NCBI RefSeq assembly: GCF_045679555.1 | Contig: NC_092099.1 | Location: forward strand, 7,188,576 to 7,252,575 | Reading direction: 5' to 3' | DNA: 64,000 nt | Source of the DNA: Salvelinus alpinus | Lineage: Eukaryota > Chordata > Actinopteri > Salmoniformes > Salmonidae | Shown here: in pieces, positions 11,888 to 24,635 of the stretch | Numbering within the stretch: the first letter of the stretch is position 1 | Layout: each line of letters starts with the position of its first letter | Translations under genes and position numbers: made by a program | Notes under the pieces: model-generated | Told to the model about the DNA's origin: nothing | Database searches by the model: none | The model's input: the letters and a program-made list of their open reading frames with translations, nothing else

Positions 11888-12830
11888 TTATATTGTATAA
11901 CTCAGTCCTGTGGATACTGTAAAAGAGATACATGTTGGCCCCTCAGAGGGGGAATACTTGTCCTTAGGTATAGTCCTTTGTGCTTTCCTTGTGTTCCTGG
12001 ACCATTTTCCATGCAGCTCCAGGTGACAGAGCACATATATTAGGGCCAAGCCTACACAGTCCACCAGAATCCTGTCAGAAGGTTTGTCAAAAGCAGGAAT
12101 AGGCTGAACACGTGCAACCGGCACAGTTTGGTTTACCCGTCCGTTGGCATGCGTGACAAGATTTACAGTAAACCCCAAAATCCTGTTTCAGACCAGAAGA
12201 AGTTACGCCAGATACTGTCATATGTCTTTTTGACGCCATACCCTCCGTCGTGAGGCAACCTCAGTGTAACTGAACATCAATTTGAGATACACTGGGCCAA
12301 TCGTCTTGCAAAGAAATGGCGTGAGAATGTAATTTCATTGTCAGAACACTCTGTCAAAGTAGTCACAAACTTAATCAAACTCCTCTGGACAAAAAGAGTG
12401 GAGAGGGAAACATCTTTACTCTGTACAGCAATCAGCTGCTTCCTAGACATTGAAGAGTCAACTGTAGGGACCCTCTTTCAAAAGTCCTACAGACTCACTT
12501 TCCCTTTGAAAACCTTAAAGGTGAGGTCACGTCAGGAGGTTTACCAAAATCAGGACCACACATGTCTCAGACTGATCAAACATTGTGGGATCGCTGACAT
12601 CCTCAATGGTAGACTTGCTCGCTGCAATCTTCTTAGACCTAGCACGTGTAACAGCACACGCTGGTACTTTTCTGATAACCCATCAGGTTCCTCTACTCTG
12701 GGTTCCTTAAAAACGAGAGTATTTGGCACAACCTTCCCACCAGACAAACCATTGCCCAAAATTAATGTGACCCCCCTTGGGCTAGGCCTCACTCCAACGA
12801 CCAAGTAAAAATATCAGACTCAAATTCCAC
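11888..12830 (-). mobile_element. Ty3/gypsy LTR-retrotransposon fragment, degraded
   Basis: On the minus strand the frame 12178-11888 contains QPIPAFDKPSDRILVDCVG. This resembles the linker into the integrase core of vertebrate gypsy elements; the upstream zinc-finger cysteines are not intact. Further upstream (12804-12550) is VVGVRPSPRGVTLILGNGLSGGKVVP, typical of the end of the gypsy protease region. The reverse transcriptase and RNase H between these pieces are largely missing, so this is a deleted remnant. No LTR pair was identified around it. Confidence 0.7.
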
Positions 12831-12942
12831 ATTATACAAAAGGAAGATCCATGCAACCTATCGCCACACCTTGAACTAACACACTGTAACTAGCTACAGA
12901 ATTGTCAGACAGGTAAAACACCCTCCAAAATGAAAGATTGCA

Positions 12943-13034
12943 CCTCCCGAGTGGCGCAGTGGTCTAAGGCACTGCATCGCAGTGCTAGCTGTGCCACTAG
13001 AGATTCTGGGCTCGAGTCCAGGCTCTGTCGCAGC
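12943..13034 (+). mobile_element. tRNA-derived SINE, head only
   Basis: A tRNA-like head with box A (gtggcgcagtggtctaag) and a box-B-like ggctcgagtcc. It matches the start of the full SINE at 22599-23035. The body and tail are absent. Confidence 0.7.
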
Positions 13035-14243
13035 CTATGGGGTACATTTATGTATAATCTCAAGGGGGGTTTCCCACAAATGCACCCAAATCAGAGTTCA
13101 TCTTTAAGAAAAATTCACTGCTTCAGAGAAATTTTTAAAACTACAACAAAAAAAATCTGGGGCACAAGATCCCCAATAACAAACCCAAAATCATCTATCA
13201 ACAGAAAAAAGGTAACTAGCAAATGAGTCACTAACAACCAAAACAAAACAGGTGGGGTTTTAAAATGGGTTGTCAAAAGCATCCATGGGGGTGCTGGCCA
13301 AACAAAGTTGAGTAACAAACACCCACTAGATGTACCTGATATCAGACAAACTAAAGGAAAAGAAAACCCCCACCAACTTTTTAGGGCATAAAAACAAAAG
13401 ACAGAAATAAAAACACTTTGTTTAACAACTTAAATAGGACATGCTAAATAGCCATGTAGCTCTTCCAACATCTCTCATGTCCCTTATCTCTTTGACACTG
13501 CAGCTCTTAAATACACTAACGAGGCAACAGGTGCAACACATCCTAACGAACGAGGATGATTCTAATCAGTGCATACTACTCATAGAGAGAGATAGAGGAC
13601 TCATCTTTGTATCTGTGCCATTATAGCGTCTGTGACAGCATTGGCAGCGCCATTGAGGCTATCTCCATTTTAAAAGTAGTCCATTTTCTTCTTCACGATT
13701 GGCTGATCGCTGGACATGATGCCAACAGGGTCACCAGGAGGGATCAGCCAATGAAGTTGGAAGTCCCACGCAGTTGATTACATTAAAACGGGTAAAACCC
13801 CCAATGGCACTAGAGGCCTCTATCATTCTCTATGGCTCGACTCAATTTCTCCTTTCACTCTCTCATGGCATATCCTCTATCTCCTCTCTCTCTCTCTCTC
13901 CATCTCTCCTCTTCTGTCTGCAGCTGGAGCCTTTGATTATTTACACTTGAAATGATAATGACATCATAAAAGAGCCCAGCTGCTCCATTTTGCACCGAGA
14001 CATCACACACAGCCCAATGTGTGTTAAAAACAGAAGAGCGAAAGGGATTCTAACATCTCCTAAACATGAACATGTGGAGTGGCTGTGGAGCATGTAAAGT
14101 TTATTGCATGAGTTGAATCAGCTGTGGGGTTGTTCCCGCTAAAAAGAGGCTCAGTATCCAACACTGAGAATGGATCAAATCAGTCAGAAACCGACTGGCC
14201 ATAGGGCAGTTTGAGCAAATGCCAAAAAGACTGGTCCATCCCA
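13035..14243. other. No gene recognised
   Basis: AT-rich sequence with a short (tc)n run near 13887-13900. The segment around 13620-13810 looks like a dispersed salmonid sequence, but I cannot classify it. Confidence 0.35.
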
Positions 14244-14393
14244 GGCCGGGATTCAATCCGATCTTGTAGACAATGCAGCTTGTAATGGCAAAGTTGATCG
14301 CATTCAAGGTAAACACAGCAGATGTCGGCTCAATTGGAAATTACCTTTAAATGTCAAGCGCACTTTAAAGCGTTTTCGGATTGAAGCCCGGCC
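14244..14393. mobile_element. Short MITE-like element with inverted repeats
   Basis: The ends ggccgggattcaatccga (14244-14261) and tcggattgaagcccggcc (14376-14393) are an 18-bp inverted repeat with one mismatch, about 150 bp apart. There is no coding capacity. The superfamily was not determined. Confidence 0.65.
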
Positions 14394-14564
14394 TTAAACC
14401 AAGCCGGCCTTTCTAAAAATATGAATCTGATATTTGCAAATGAAAGAGCTTCGTGTGGATTAGGCATCCACAACACCAAAATCTGTTAATATTCATATCA
14501 GAGTGTGATCATGTCTTTATCCATCTGAACTGAATTAAATAACAGAACAGATTCCTCTGACCTG

Positions 14565-14765
14565 GCGCGCTAATAGCGTTTCAATCGGTGACGTTACTCG
14601 CTCTGAGACCTTGACGTAGTTGTTTCCCTTGCTCTGCAAGAGCTGTGGCTTTTGTGAAGCGATAGGTAACGATGCTTTGTGGGAGGCAGTTCATGTGTGC
14701 AGAGGGTCTCTGGTTCGAGCCCAGGTAGGAGCGAGGAGAGGGACGGAAGCAACACTGTTACATGT
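14565..14765 (+). repeat. tRNA-like interspersed repeat fragment
   Basis: Contains a box-B-like ctggttcgagcccaggtagg and resembles a dispersed salmonid repeat. The 5' half (ctctgagaccttgacgtag) matches the same family. It is not a real tRNA gene, because no acceptor stem can be paired. Confidence 0.5.
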
Positions 14766-15355
14766 GCACTTGGTGAAAATGAAAATAAGTACAATATCAA
14801 TATGGAAACCCATTGCCTTTAATAACCCACTGCTTTGATAATGGGGTTTCCACTCTAGGTCTCAGAGCTTTTTCCGTGGCATGTGGTAACCCAATATGCA
14901 CAGACGTCAGTTCGAAATCTAGTTTTCATTTATATTTGATTGAGTTGTCAACTAACATGAATCGAAGTGAATAAACAAAAATCTGAACCATATCATTAGA
15001 TTTAGGTTGTTTAGTGGAAGAAAGACAAAAATTAAAAATGACTGTCATCCGGTGGAAAACCATAGTATATTTTTGTTGAAATTATGTGGAAACAGCTATC
15101 AAATCAAATCACATTTTATTGGTCACATACACATGGTTAGCAGATGTTAATGCGAGCGTAGTGAAATGCTTGTGCTTCTAGTTCCAACAGTGCAGTAATA
15201 TCTAACAAGTAATCTAACAATTCCACAACAACTACCTAATACACATAAATCTAAGTAAAGGAATGGAATAAGAATATGTACTTATAAATATATGAATGAG
15301 CGATGACAGAGCGGCATAGGCAAGATGCAATAGATGGTATAGAATAGAGTATATA

Positions 15356-16914
15356 CACTACCGTTCCAAAAGTTTGGGGTCACTTAGAAATGTCCTTGCT
15401 TTTGAAAGGAACGCACATTTTTTGTCCATTAAAATAACATTAAATTGATCAAATGTATATAGTGTAGACATTGTTAATGTTGTAAATGACTATTGTAGCT
15501 GGAAACGGCAGATTTGTTATGGAATATCTACATAGGCGTACAGAAGCCCATTATCAGCAACCATCACTCCTGTGTTCTAATGGCACGTTGTGTTAGCTAA
15601 TCCACGTTTATCATTTTAAAAGGCTAATTAGAAAACCCTTTTGCAATTATGTTAACACAGCTGAAAACTGTCGTTCTGATTAAAGAAGCAATAAAACTGT
15701 CCTTCTTTAGACTAGTTGAGTATCTGGAGCATCAGCATTTGTGGGTTGGATTACAGGCTCAAAATGGACAGAGACAAAATAATTTTCTTCTGAAACTCAT
15801 CAGTCTATTCTTGTTCTGAGAAATGAAGGCTATTCCATGCAAGAAATTGCCAAGAAACTGAAGATCACTCTCAACATCAACAGTGAAAAGGCGACTCTGG
15901 GATGCTGGGCTCCTAGGCAGAGTTCCTCTGTCCAGTGTTTGTGTTCTTTTTCCCATCTAAATCTTTTATTTTTATTGGCCAGTCTGAAATATGGCTTTTT
16001 CTTTGCATCTCTGCCTAGAAGGCCAGCATCCCGGAGTCGCCTCTTCACTGTTGACGTTGAGACTGGTGTTTTGCGGGTACTATTTAATGAAGCTGCCAGT
16101 TGAAGACTTGTGAGACGTCTGTTTCTCAAACTAGGCACTCTAATGTAGGGGCGGCAGCGTAGCCTAGTGGTTAGAGCATTGGACTAGTAACCGAAAGGTT
16201 GCAAGTATGAATCCCCGAGCTGATAAGGTACAAATCTGTCGTTCTGCCCCTGAAGAAGGCAGTTAACCCACTGTTCCTAGGCCGTCATTGAAAACAAGAA
16301 TTTGTTCTTAACTGACTTGCCTTGTTAAATAAAGGTAAAAAATAAATGAATGTACTTGTCCTCTGGCTCAGTTGTGCACCGGGGTGTCCCACTCAGCTTT
16401 CTATTCTGGTTAGAGACAGTTTGCTCTGTTCTATGAAGGGAGTAGTACACAGCGTTGTACAAGTTCTTCAGTTTCTTGGCAATTTCTCACATGGAATAGC
16501 GTTAATTTCTCAGAACAAGAATAGACCGGCGAGTTTCAGAAGAAAGTCCTTTGTTTCTGGCCATTTTGAGCCTGTAATCAAACCCACAAATGCTGATGCT
16601 CCAGATACTCAACTAACATAATTGCAAAAGGGTTTTCTAATGATCAATTAGCCTTTTAAAATTATAAACTTGGATTAGCTAACACAACGTGCCAATGGAA
16701 CACAGGAGTGATGGTTGCTGATGATGGACCTCTGTACGCCTATGTAGATATTACATGAAAAACTGCGTTTCCAGCTACAATAGTCATTTACAACATTAAC
16801 AATGTCTACACTGTATTTCTGATCAATTTGATGTTATTTTAATGGACAAAAAATGTGTTTTTCTTTGAAAAACAAGGGCATTTCTAAGTGACCCCAAACT
16901 TTTCAACGGTAGCG
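15356..16914. mobile_element. Palindromic (foldback-like) Tc1 transposon
   Basis: The terminal repeats read ctaccgttccaaaagtttgg on the left and, reverse-complemented, ctaccgttgaaaagtttggg on the right, with TA flanks at 15354-15355 and 16915-16916. The similarity between the arms does not stop at the termini. About 500 bp (15356-15880) is repeated in inverted orientation at 16440-16914, including the start of the transposase frame. A minus-strand transposase fragment (16138-15900: RRLTSLQLAASLNS, STVKRRLRDAGLLGR) lies between the arms, as does a SINE at 16148-16347. It cannot encode a transposase. Confidence 0.85.
16148..16347 (+). mobile_element. HpaI-type tRNA-derived SINE
   Basis: About 200 bp with a tRNA-like head (tagcctagtggttagag as box A, aaccgaaaggttgcaag before box B). 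The body is ctgttcctaggccgtcattg and the 3' tail is aagaatttgttcttaactga, followed by aaataaagg and A-rich sequence. The tail is shared with the LINE at 58656-61625. It sits inside the palindromic Tc1 element. Confidence 0.9.
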
Positions 16915-16995
16915 TACATATGAGATGAGTAAAGCAAAATATGTAAACATTATTAAAGTGGCATTATTTAAAGTGACTAGTAATCCATTTATTAA

Positions 16996-18039
16996 AACGT
17001 CTTAAGACTAGGGGGCGACATTTTCGTTTTTGGCTAAAAAACGTACCCATTTGAAACTGCCTATTTCTGAGCCCCCGAAACTAGAATATGCATATAAGTG
17101 TCAGATTAGGATAGAAAACACTCTGAAGTTTCCAAAACTGTAATTTTTTTGTCTGTGAGTTAAACAGAACTGATATTGCAGGCTAAAACCTGGGGAAAAT
17201 CCAATCAGGAAGTGACCCTGTTTTTGAAACCTCTCTGTTCCTATGCATACTTATTGCCCATTGAAAGGGATATCAACCAGACTTCTTTTTCTATGGCTTC
17301 CCTAAGGTGTCAACAGCCTTTAGACATAGTTTCAGGCTTTTATTTTGAAGAATGAGCGTGAAAGGGCACATTGCGTAAGTGGATAGGTGGGGGATCTCAG
17401 AGTGAGTTCTGCGTAACAGAGAAAGGCGGCCATTGTTCCTCCCTGTCCTAGTGAAAAGCCAACTGTCCCGGTTGATATATTATCGAATAGATATTTGAAA
17501 AACACCCTGAAGATGGATTATAAAAAACTTTGACATGTTTCTGTGGACATTATGGATATAATTTGGGATTTTTGTCGGCGTTGTCGCGAGCGCTCTTTCC
17601 GGTGGATTCCTGGGCATAACGCATCAAACTAACGGAGGTATTTGGATATAAATAATATCTTTATGGAACAAAAGGAACATTTGTTGTCTAACTGGGAGTC
17701 TCGTGAGTGAAAACATCCGAAGATCATCAAAGGTAAACAATTAATTTGATTGATTTTCTGATTTTCGTGACCAAGTTACCTGATGCTAGGTGTACTTATT
17801 GTTTTGTCGAGCGATCGATAAACTTACACAAACGCTTGTATTGCTTTCGCTGTAAAGCATCATTTCAAAATCTGAGACGACAGATGGATTAACAAAAAGC
17901 TAAGCTGTGTTTTGCAATATTGCACTTGTGATTTCATGAAATTATATTATATTATATACCTGTGGCGCTAGGCTAGGCTATGCTAGTCAGCGTTTCTGAT
18001 GACAATTATCCCGGATCGGGGATGGGTGGTTCAGAAAGG
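16996..18039 (+). mobile_element. piggyBac-like non-autonomous element flanked by TTAA
   Basis: About 1.04 kb without a coding frame, flanked by TTAA at 16992-16995 and 18040-18043. Joining the flanks gives continuous LINE tail sequence (ccatttattaaagtggcca). Related copies in reverse orientation are at 25711-27075 and 55950-56690; all share the gctttacagcg and ttcatgaaatcacaagt regions. The piggyBac assignment rests on the TTAA duplication and on recognition of the salmonid family. Confidence 0.7.
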
Positions 18040-18330
18040 TTAAAGTGGCCAATGATTTTGAGTCCCTATGTAAGTGCCAGTGATGGCTGTTTAACAGTCT
18101 GATGGCCGTGAGATAGTTCTTTTTCAGTCTCTCGGTCCCAGCTTTGATGCGCCTGCACTGACGTCGCCTTCTGGATGGTAACGGGGTGAGCAGGCAGTCG
18201 CCTTGGGTGGTTGTTGTTCTTGTTGCTCTTTTTGGCCTTCCTGTGACATCGGGTGGTGTAGGTGTCCTGGAGGGCAGGACAACAGAGTCAACCAGTCTGT
18301 TCCCAGTGCAGAACTCACCCTTGTCACCAA

Positions 18331-19546
18331 CATGATGAGAGAACATGAGTATGATAAGTTTTATAGGGCTATGCTCTTATTACGGATCTCCACAAAATGT
18401 AAAAGTCATGTATGTGATGTACAACGTTTGAAAACGCTGCAATCGGATAGTAAAGAGATGTGATTTGGCAATGGTTGATGCTGTTCAATGTGAAACGTTC
18501 TTTTTCGTATGCGTATTCAGCAAAGGAACTCTTAAATGAATTGAAGGGAGTCTTCTATACAGAATGCATGTATAGACGAGAATCTTCTGATCATTCAAGA
18601 ACATCTTTCGATGAAGAGATCATTTCTATGAAGTGACACACGAGTTCCCAACCTGACACACCACACATGGCAGTCTGCCGCAGAGCAGCGACCCTTGAGC
18701 GGTTTTGGGGTTAAGTACCTTGATCAAGGGCACAATGGCAGTACGTGTCACCTGGAATGCTGATGCTCACTCCCCACCAGATTTCTCTCGACAGCCCTGT
18801 ATTAGAACCTGCAACCCTCTAGGGGCAATGGCCCCTCTCTCTAGAAATGGAAACCACTTATGGTTAGGAAAGATCCAGCACAGTGTCTTCAGTCAGTGAT
18901 GAACTTAGCGTAGAGAATATGTTAGAATTGTAGAAGACTTTATTTCAGTATGTGAACAAGTTAACAAATATGCAACGCAACAAAACAAATGCATTTTTTT
19001 GGGCAATCAGACTACTGTGGAATGAAGTAGAAAATACATTATTTGGTAAAGCAAGCCTCTAATGAATGAATTACGCTGACTAAAATGCTGTAAAATAATA
19101 CAATAATGTTCTGCCATGTCTATACGCTGTTGTATTAACTTTATGGATCACAAAGTGGAGTCTGATGGGGTTCATTTTAACATTGTCATGCAAATTGAGA
19201 CAGGGAGGAATGCTTAGTCTCGCACAGATAAATAACCCAATTTCATTACAACACAATTATTACTACAGGAATTTGCATTTGTCAGCTCGGCAGAGATGTG
19301 GTCTTAGTAGGCTAATAAAGCGAGCTATTTCAGGTCAATATAGGCTCTGTAGAAGTTCTAGTACACAAAATAAAGTAGAAATACATGTATGTCTATTAAT
19401 CTTGGACATTCAAAATCATCTCTTACCTAAATCAACTCTATTTATTTTTTAACAAGACTGGATTCAGAAAACAATACTGAAGGTTACTAGTCAGTGGCAG
19501 GGAACCACGGTGACCGGTCTATGAAATAACTGAAAGGTGGCATGTA
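18331..19546. other. No gene recognised
   Basis: Mostly AT-rich. 18660-18830 resembles a dispersed fish repeat (ttgatcaagggcacaatggc, then agaacctgcaaccctc). On the minus strand, AATAAA signals at 19446-19441 and 18944-18939 could serve the kctd12 3' UTR, but this is unproven. Confidence 0.35.
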
Positions 19547-19548
19547 TA

Positions 19549-19855
19549 CACTGAGTGTATTAAACATTATGAACACCTGTTTTTCCATGACATAGACTGA
19601 CCAGGTGAATCCGGATGAAACCTATGGTCCCTTATTGGTGTCCCTAAATCCACTACTAAATCAGTGAAGGGGAGGAGACGGGTTAAAGAAGGATTTTTAA
19701 ACATTGAGACAATTGAGACATGGATTGTGTATGTGTGCCATTCAGAGGGTGAATGGCCAAGACAAAAGATTCGAGTTCCTTTGAACGGGGGATGGTAGTA
19801 GGTGCCAGGTGCACCGGTTTGTGTCAAGACCTGCAACACTGCTGGGTGGAAAACG
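19549..19855 (-). mobile_element. Tc1-type MITE, half copy
   Basis: Starts cactgagtgtattaaacat and continues with accaggtgaatcc and ggaggagacgggttaaag. These are the reverse complement of the right half of the complete copy at 20107-20638, so the two lie in opposite orientation. No coding capacity. Confidence 0.75.
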
Positions 19856-20106
19856 CTCAACAGTTTCCCATGTGAATCAAGTGCATGCGTATGTTTACAT
19901 ATTCCTATTGGTTGGTTGAATTTACATATCAATAAGGTGTTATGCCATTGGTCATGCTTGCAGATAGGAGATTGGGAACATAAATTCTTCCCAGTCTGAT
20001 ATTGGTATACAAGCAGTAGGTCACGTTCTGAAATACTCTATCCTATTTTCATATTTACAATGTGTATGAGTTCACTATGTACATTTACAGATAGATAGAT
20101 AGATAG

Positions 20107-20638
20107 ACTGAGTATACCAAACAATAGGAACACCTTCCTAATATTGAGTTGCACCCACCCTTTTGCCCTCAGAACAGACTCAATTCGTTGCGGCATGGAC
20201 TCTACAAGGTGTTGAAAGCGTTCCACAGGGATGCTGGCCCATGTTGACTCCAATGCTTCCCACAGTCGTGTCAAGTTGGCTGGATGTACTTTGGGTTGTG
20301 GACCATCCTTGATACACACGAGAAACTGTTGAGCATGAAAAACCAGCAGCGTTGCAGTTCTTGACGCCTGGAACCTACTACCATACCCCGTCCAAAGGCA
20401 CATACATCTTTTGTCTTGCCAATTCACACTCTGAAGGCACACATACACAATTCATGTCTCAATTGTCTGAAGGCTTAAAAATCATCCTTTAATCTGTCTT
20501 CTCCCCTTCATCTACACTGATTGAAGTGGATTTAACAAGTCACATCAATAAGGGATCATAGCTTTCACCTGGATTCACCTGGTCAGTCTATGTCATGGAA
20601 AGAGCAGGTATCCTTAATGTTTTGTATAATTAGTGTAT
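20107..20638 (+). mobile_element. Tc1-type MITE, nearly complete
   Basis: About 530 bp bounded by actgagtataccaaacaata and the inverted end atgttttgtataattagtgt. The interior (ttgccctcagaacagactca, gttgaaagcgttccacagg) is a well-dispersed salmonid sequence. No transposase. A (tg)n microsatellite follows at 20640-20660. Confidence 0.8.
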
Positions 20639-20660
20639 ATATATATGTGTGTGTGTGTGT

Positions 20661-21292
20661 TCCCTGTTAGATATTGAGGGCTTCCTGGGGTGTGCTTTTG
20701 TATGTTATTGCTGTAAGAGCAAGTTAGCTAGCATGCCCTAATTGTAATGGTCGCATTAGCTCCCTGCTAATTCACAGTTATTTCCATGCTAAAAGACAAA
20801 TCACTAATCTACAGCCATCAACATATTGTTGTCCGGCACATCTAATGTGCTTCTTTGTGTCTATCTTCCGAAGAAACACCAATCTGGGATCGCTGGCTGG
20901 ACAGTCCTTTCTAAACACAACTCAAGAGAATTATTAAGTATGACCCGTCTTCTTGTCTTCATGGGACATCTGTTACATGTGCGTGTGTGTAAGATATCAT
21001 TAAATTAATTCATTCAATAGCCACCTCCACAAGGCAAATTAACATATGATAACATCCGGAATTCTAGGTTAGTGTGTATTGACCTATAGGCTGTGGGTAT
21101 TTTCCATTAAATATGTAAAGAGATTTTAAATAATGACATGGAAGAATATATGCTGGAGACAATGTCAAAGATCAAATATGCAGGCCCTATTCTCTTTGTG
21201 GAAATTATGAGATGCCTATTTACACAAGTAAACACAAAACAGTAATTTTCTGTTGGCAGCGGGTGGGCTCAGGTGGTGACCATATTAACATT
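20661..21292. other. Probable kctd12 3' flank
   Basis: AT-rich sequence directly downstream of the kctd12 stop codon. No separate gene seen. Part of it is probably 3' UTR, since KCTD12 transcripts usually have long 3' UTRs; this is inference. Confidence 0.4.
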
Positions 21293-22598
<1,306 letters not shown>

Positions 22599-23035
22599 CC
22601 TCCCGGGTGGCGCAGTGGTCTAGGGCACTGCATCGCAGTGCTAGCTGCGCCACCAGAGTCTCTGGGTTCGCGCCCACAAGGAGGTCCGTGGGGCGACGCA
22701 CAATTGGCATAGCGTCGTCCGGGTTAGGGAGGGTTTGGCCGGTAGGGATATCCTTGTCTCATTGCGCTCCAGCGACTCCTGTGGCGGGCCGGGCGCAGTG
22801 CGCGCTAACCGAGGGGGCCAGGTGCACGGTGTTTCCTCCGACACATTGGTGCGGCTGGCTTCCGGGTTGGAGGCGCGCTGTGTTAAGAAGCAGTGCGGCT
22901 TGGTTGGGTTGTGCTTCGGAGGAGGCATGGCTTTCGACCTTCGTCTCTCCCGAGCCCGTACGATGAGACAAGATAGTAATTACTAGCGATTGGATACCAC
23001 GGAAATTGGGGAGAAAAGGGGATAAAAATAATAAT
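22599..23035 (+). mobile_element. tRNA-derived SINE, complete copy
   Basis: The tRNA-like head carries box A (gtggcgcagtggtctagg) and a box-B-like ctgggttcgcgccc. A GC-rich body of about 300 bp follows, with ggccaggtgcacggtgtttc. The tail is gattggataccacggaaatt, then an A-rich end (aaaataataataaaaa). It lies about 430 bp upstream of the kctd12 start in the opposite orientation. The named salmonid SINE family was not assigned. Confidence 0.85.
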
Positions 23036-23517
23036 AAAAAAATAATAAAAAAAACATAATCTTATTGATTTTTGGGGTTGAAATGACATGGAAACAAAGT
23101 TGATTCAACCAGTTTTTGCTCAGTGGGGATATCGTACTGCTATCGTTTTCTCTATTACATACATTTAAAGGGACATGATTTTTTTGCGGGTTATTGGCAT
23201 TTCGGCTTTTAAAGGCAATGTTCCCACGTTTGCGGAGATCCCATTCACAGTATATATCATCTCAATCTAAAATGTATGTTAAAAGCATCAGTGCCGAGGC
23301 TATAACCCGCGATTGGCCTGAATCCCGGCCTAGGTCAGGTAACCATAGAAAATGTTTGGATCACAATATTGATTTTAATCCACCGTCTGACATATTTGTA
23401 CCTGTGAAAAATAGCCTAATTGTTTATTAATTTGCCTATTTGTTATTCTGAACTGCAATATTTTACTGTAATAGACTACACTGTAATACTTTTCTGTAAT
23501 TGCAACAGTAAAACACT
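23036..23517. other. No gene recognised
   Basis: AT-rich intergenic sequence without a recognisable coding frame. Confidence 0.4.
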
Positions 23518-24178
23518 TTAGAATGGTTGCATCACCGCCTGGTATGGCAACTGTTCGGCATCTGACCGTAAGGCGCTACAGAGGGTAGTACGTACGGTCC
23601 AGTGCATCACTGGGGCCAAGCTTCCTGCCATCCAGGACCTATATAATAGGCGGTGTCAGAGGAAAGACCAAAAAATTGTCAGAGGCTCCAGTCACCCAAG
23701 TCATAGACTGCTTTCTCTGCTACCGCATAGCAAGCAGTACCGGAGTGGCAAGTCTAGGACCAAAAGGCTCCTTAACAGCTTCTACCCCCAAGCCATAAGA
23801 CTGCTGAACAATTAATCAAATGGCCACCGGACTATTTACATTGACACCCCCCCCCCCCTCCATTTGTTTTGTGCACTGCTGCTACTCGCTGTTTAATATC
23901 TATGCATAGTCACTTCACACATACCTACATGTACAAATTACCTCGACTAACCTGTACCCCTGCACACTGACTCGGTACCGGTACCCCCTGTATATAACCT
24001 CGTTATTGTTATTCTATTGTGTTACTTTTTATAATTTTTTACTTTAGTTCATTTGGTAAATATTTTCTTAACTATTTCTTGAACTGCACTGTTGGTTAAG
24101 GGTTTGTAAGTAAGATTTCACGGTAAGGTATACACTTGTATTGTATTCGCACGTGACAAATAAAGTTTGATTTGATTT
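23518..24178 (+). mobile_element. Rex1-type LINE 3' end
   Basis: The conceptual translation resembles the C-terminus of Rex1-type reverse transcriptases (GCITAWYGNC-like start, then LLNSFYPQAIRLLNN, at 23530-23815), but no long frame remains. The 3' tail includes ccctgtatataacctcgtta and ends aaataaagtttgatttgatt with a tandem (gattt)n. A second copy of this tail is at 55620-55945 on the minus strand. Confidence 0.8.
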
Positions 24179-24633
24179 TGATTTGAAAAATACCATAAAT
24201 GTGTTTTACTGCATGAATGCTGTAGATTGCACTGCACTGTGGGTAAAATGCTGAAAAATACTGTTATTAACTGTAATTGAAGGCATCCTGTAAAAATGAC
24301 TAACATACAATACTGTATTTCTTATGCCCACTGTAGATTCTGTATATTCATATTATCAGATTTAGACAGCAACCTCATGCTGTCTGGTGAGACATATGAA
24401 GCTCAGACTATTTTAGTAAATATCTTCTTGAAGTGGCAGTGAAGAGGAATAATATTTTCAGGTAGGTACCTTGACTTGTTTATTAGTATCTTTATTGTTA
24501 GCAAACATTGATAGTTTATCATGCCTCAGAAAGAGACACACATCATAATAATGTGAGATCTCACATCTTTCAACATGTTTTTTACAAAAGTATAGATTTG
24601 GAGTTAGATAACTTGGATTTTTCAGCAGGTACA
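24179..24633. other. No gene recognised
   Basis: AT-rich; contains several imperfect tactgt/acagta motifs (24185-24345). No gene. Confidence 0.4.
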
Positions 24634-24635
24634 TA

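Larger units (their letters stand above)
15095..18330 (-). mobile_element. Rex1-like LINE 3' end, split by a Tc1 and a piggyBac-like element
   Basis: Three minus-strand pieces belong to one LINE copy: the tail with an attttattgg/aaatcaaatc end (15095-15353), a short middle (16917-16995), and the last coding part (18044-18330). The coding piece reads as TERLKKNYLTAIRLLNSHH in the frame 18346-17987. The plus-strand copy at 38719-39617 is colinear with it. A Tc1 element (15356-16914) and a piggyBac-like element (16996-18039) separate the pieces. Confidence 0.8.

Noticed and set aside
12338-12808. 156-codon plus-strand frame
   Set aside because: Antisense to gypsy sequence; the minus-strand frames match gypsy proteins and this one matches nothing.
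16148-16240. tRNA-gene-like box A and box B
   Set aside because: Part of an HpaI-type SINE; the acceptor stem cannot pair. The same applies to 12943, 22599, 53803, 54335 and 61322.
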